A DNA stretch of 24,855 nt, taken from positions 1-24,855 of the forward strand of contig JBDLRH010000154.1 in assembly GCA_039800165.1 (NCBI GenBank). Reading direction: 5' to 3'. Both the position numbers and the translations under genes were made by a program. Every line of letters begins with the position of its first letter. Position 1 is the first letter of the stretch. Below, piece after piece: positions 23,397-24,855 of this stretch. The DNA comes from JBDLRH01 sp039800165 (GTDB taxonomy: Bacteria; Pseudomonadota; Gammaproteobacteria; Burkholderiales; Burkholderiaceae_C). A model generated the notes under the pieces. The model saw only the letters and a program-made list of their open reading frames with translations, was not told the DNA's origin and ran no database searches.

Positions 23397-24855
23397 GCTG
23401 TTGAAGCGCCGGCCAGCGCGCCTTCCAGCAGGCTGCGCGCCACCACCTTGAGGGCCAGCGTTTCCTCCGCACCCTCAAAAATGGACAGCACCCGCGCATC
23501 CACAAAGTAGCGGCTGACCGCCGTCTCTTCCGCGTAGCCCATGCCGCCGTGCAGCTGCAGCGCCTCGCGCGTGACGAGTTCGGCACTGCGGCAGGCCAGC
23601 AGCTTGACCAGGCTGGCCTCCATGCGGCCACCGCCGGCGTCCATCAGCTGCGCCACCGCATACGCCGCATGACGGCAGGCCATCCAGCGCGCGGCCATGC
23701 GCGAGAGCTTGGATTGAGTCAGCGCGAACTGCGCCAGCGGCTCGCCAAACACCTTGCGGTCGCGCGCATAGCGGCAGGCCGCCCGCAGCGCCGCGCGCAT
23801 CACGCCGCAGGCACGCGCCGCCGTCTGCATGCGCCCGCCCATCATCCCCTGCATCGTCAGGTAGAAGCCCTTGCCGCGCCCGGCATCGCCGCCCACCAGA
23901 TGCGAATGCGGCACCAGAAAGTTCTGGAACGACAGGTCGTACGAATGCATGCCGCGATAGCCGATCGTCGGGATGGCGCGGCCACTCAGGCGGCCGCCGC
24001 CGGGCTGCGTCACCTCGAAGGCATGGTCTTCGGTCGACGGCTTTTCCACCAGCAGCAGGCTCAGGCCCTTGTGGCCGAGCGCGCGGTCGGCCTCGGTGCG
24101 CGCCACCACCATCAACACGCCGGCCTTGCCGGCAAAAGTGCACCAGGTCTTGGCGCCGTCGAGCACCCAGCCGGCGTCGGTGCGCGTGGCGCGCAGCTGC
24201 AGCGATGCGACATCCGACCCATGATCCGGCTCGGTCATCGCGATCGCGCACAGCGGGTCGCCGGCTGCGAGGCGCGGCAGCCAGTGCGTCTTCTGCTCGT
24301 CGGTGCCACCGGCCAAAAGCGCCCGGCTCAGGATTTCGGGGCGGGTGATCAGGCTGCCCGCCGCGCCCAGCGAGCCTTCAGACAGCGCTTCGGTCACCGC
24401 CACCATCAGCGGCGTGTCGTCATGGTCGTCGGGGCCGATGCCGCCAAAGCGCTGCGGCACCGACAGGCCGAACACGCCCATCTCGCGCAGCGGTTGCAGC
24501 AGCGATTCGGGGATGGTGAGGTCTTCGCGGTGGATGCGCTCGGCCAGCGGTGCCACCTGCTCGTCGGCGAATCGCGCAAAGCTCTCGAAGGCCATGCGCA
24601 CGTCCTGCGACAGCGGCGGTGCACCGAAGTCGGTGTCGCCCGCCGCCACGGCCGCGCCCAGCGCTTTCTGTGCGTCCTGCCCGGCGCACTGCTGACGCAG
24701 GCGCAGCCAGCCGGCGTCGGCCGTCCACGCACGCAGTGCCGCACCGTCCAGGCCCAGGTCCATCTGCATCGCCTCCAGCCGAGCGATCACATCGACCAGC
24801 GCCTCCACGATGAACAGGCGGGCCAGGCCTTGCGCCATTGCACCCCCGTTACCCG
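23393..24855 (-). CDS. Acyl-CoA dehydrogenase, (2S)-methylsuccinyl-CoA dehydrogenase-like (5' end probably outside window)
   Basis: An FAD-dependent acyl-CoA dehydrogenase. From the Met at 24838 it has 481 residues. About 80 N-terminal residues precede the usual dehydrogenase fold, which runs through AMTEPDHGSDV, TIGYRGMHSYDLSFQNFLVP, GFYLTMQGMMGGRMQTAARACG, QLHGGMGYAEE and LSIFEGAEETLALKV. The N-terminal extension and the IGYRGMHSY and GRMQTAARA blocks resemble Mcd of the ethylmalonyl-CoA pathway, which is about 550 aa. The frame stays open from 24838 to the right edge, so the real start probably lies outside. An internal start at 24838, with a G-rich ribosome site, is the alternative. The stop overlaps the CoA-transferase start by 4 bp. 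Confidence 0.82.
   Translation of the reverse strand, partial: GNGGAMAQGLARLFIVEALVDVIARLEAMQMDLGLDGAALRAWTADAGWLRLRQQCAGQDAQKALGAAVAAGDTDFGAPPLSQDVRMAFESFARFADEQVAPLAERIHREDLTIPESLLQPLREMGVFGLSVPQRFGGIGPDDHDDTPLMVAVTEALSEGSLGAAGSLITRPEILSRALLAGGTDEQKTHWLPRLAAGDPLCAIAMTEPDHGSDVASLQLRATRTDAGWVLDGAKTWCTFAGKAGVLMVVARTEADRALGHKGLSLLLVEKPSTEDHAFEVTQPGGGRLSGRAIPTIGYRGMHSYDLSFQNFLVPHSHLVGGDAGRGKGFYLTMQGMMGGRMQTAARACGVMRAALRAACRYARDRKVFGEPLAQFALTQSKLSRMAARWMACRHAAYAVAQLMDAGGGRMEASLVKLLACRSAELVTREALQLHGGMGYAEETAVSRYFVDARVLSIFEGAEETLALKVVARSLLEGALAGASTA

Overview
The window is GC-rich, densely coded chromosomal DNA from a metabolically versatile proteobacterium. The best guess is a betaproteobacterium of the Burkholderiales, possibly Comamonadaceae. 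The reasons are the Bug-type solute receptors, the Aap and Liv amino-acid-type ABC importers, the crotonase, acyl-CoA ligase and acyl-CoA dehydrogenase genes, and the codon bias. No phage, IS transposase, plasmid, CRISPR, rRNA or tRNA signal was seen. Taxonomy is inferred from gene content only.

Layout. (1) Positions 1-4059, minus strand: a general L-amino acid ABC importer in the order aapJ-aapQ-aapM-aapP, with aapP cut by the left edge. A terminator-like hairpin with a U-tract separates aapJ from aapQ. (2) 4183-7042, minus: an Atm1-type ABC exporter whose end overlaps the start of a LysR regulator resembling HypT/YjiE. (3) 7085-7498, plus: a YciA-type acyl-CoA thioesterase, then a convergent crotonase-family gene (7521-8432, minus) with a short Gly-Pro-X tract and a Cys where classical hydratases have their second catalytic Glu. 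(4) 8569-15360, plus: livH-livM-livG-livF, an acyl-CoA ligase and a LivK-type binding protein. This looks like one operon that imports a carboxylate-like compound and activates it with CoA. A bidirectional terminator closes it. Two of its gaps are bridged by tiny ORFs that look like translational relays. (5) 15439-20282, minus: a catabolic operon of ACMSD-like amidohydrolase, class II aldolase/adducin protein, TauD-type Fe(II)/2-oxoglutarate dioxygenase and two Bug receptors. A promoter and a 5'-leader hairpin can be proposed upstream. (6) 20465-21775, plus: a NylB/class C beta-lactamase-fold hydrolase transcribed divergently from that operon. (7) 21776-22157: a non-coding gap holding two long inverted repeats, one with 28-bp arms differing at 2 positions. 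(8) 22158 to the right edge, minus: an acyl-CoA dehydrogenase most like (2S)-methylsuccinyl-CoA dehydrogenase, overlapping by 4 bp a CaiB/BaiF enzyme most like mesaconyl-CoA (2-methylfumaryl-CoA) isomerase.

Taken together, the region handles uptake and CoA-dependent breakdown of organic acids. The most interesting points are the Mcd-Mct-like pair, which suggests a methylsuccinyl-CoA to mesaconyl-C1-CoA to mesaconyl-C4-CoA route outside the classic 3-hydroxypropionate bicycle; the uncharacterised dioxygenase/aldolase/amidohydrolase operon; and the long palindromic elements at 21845-22143. Functional assignments rest on motif reading and memory of protein families; no database search was run.
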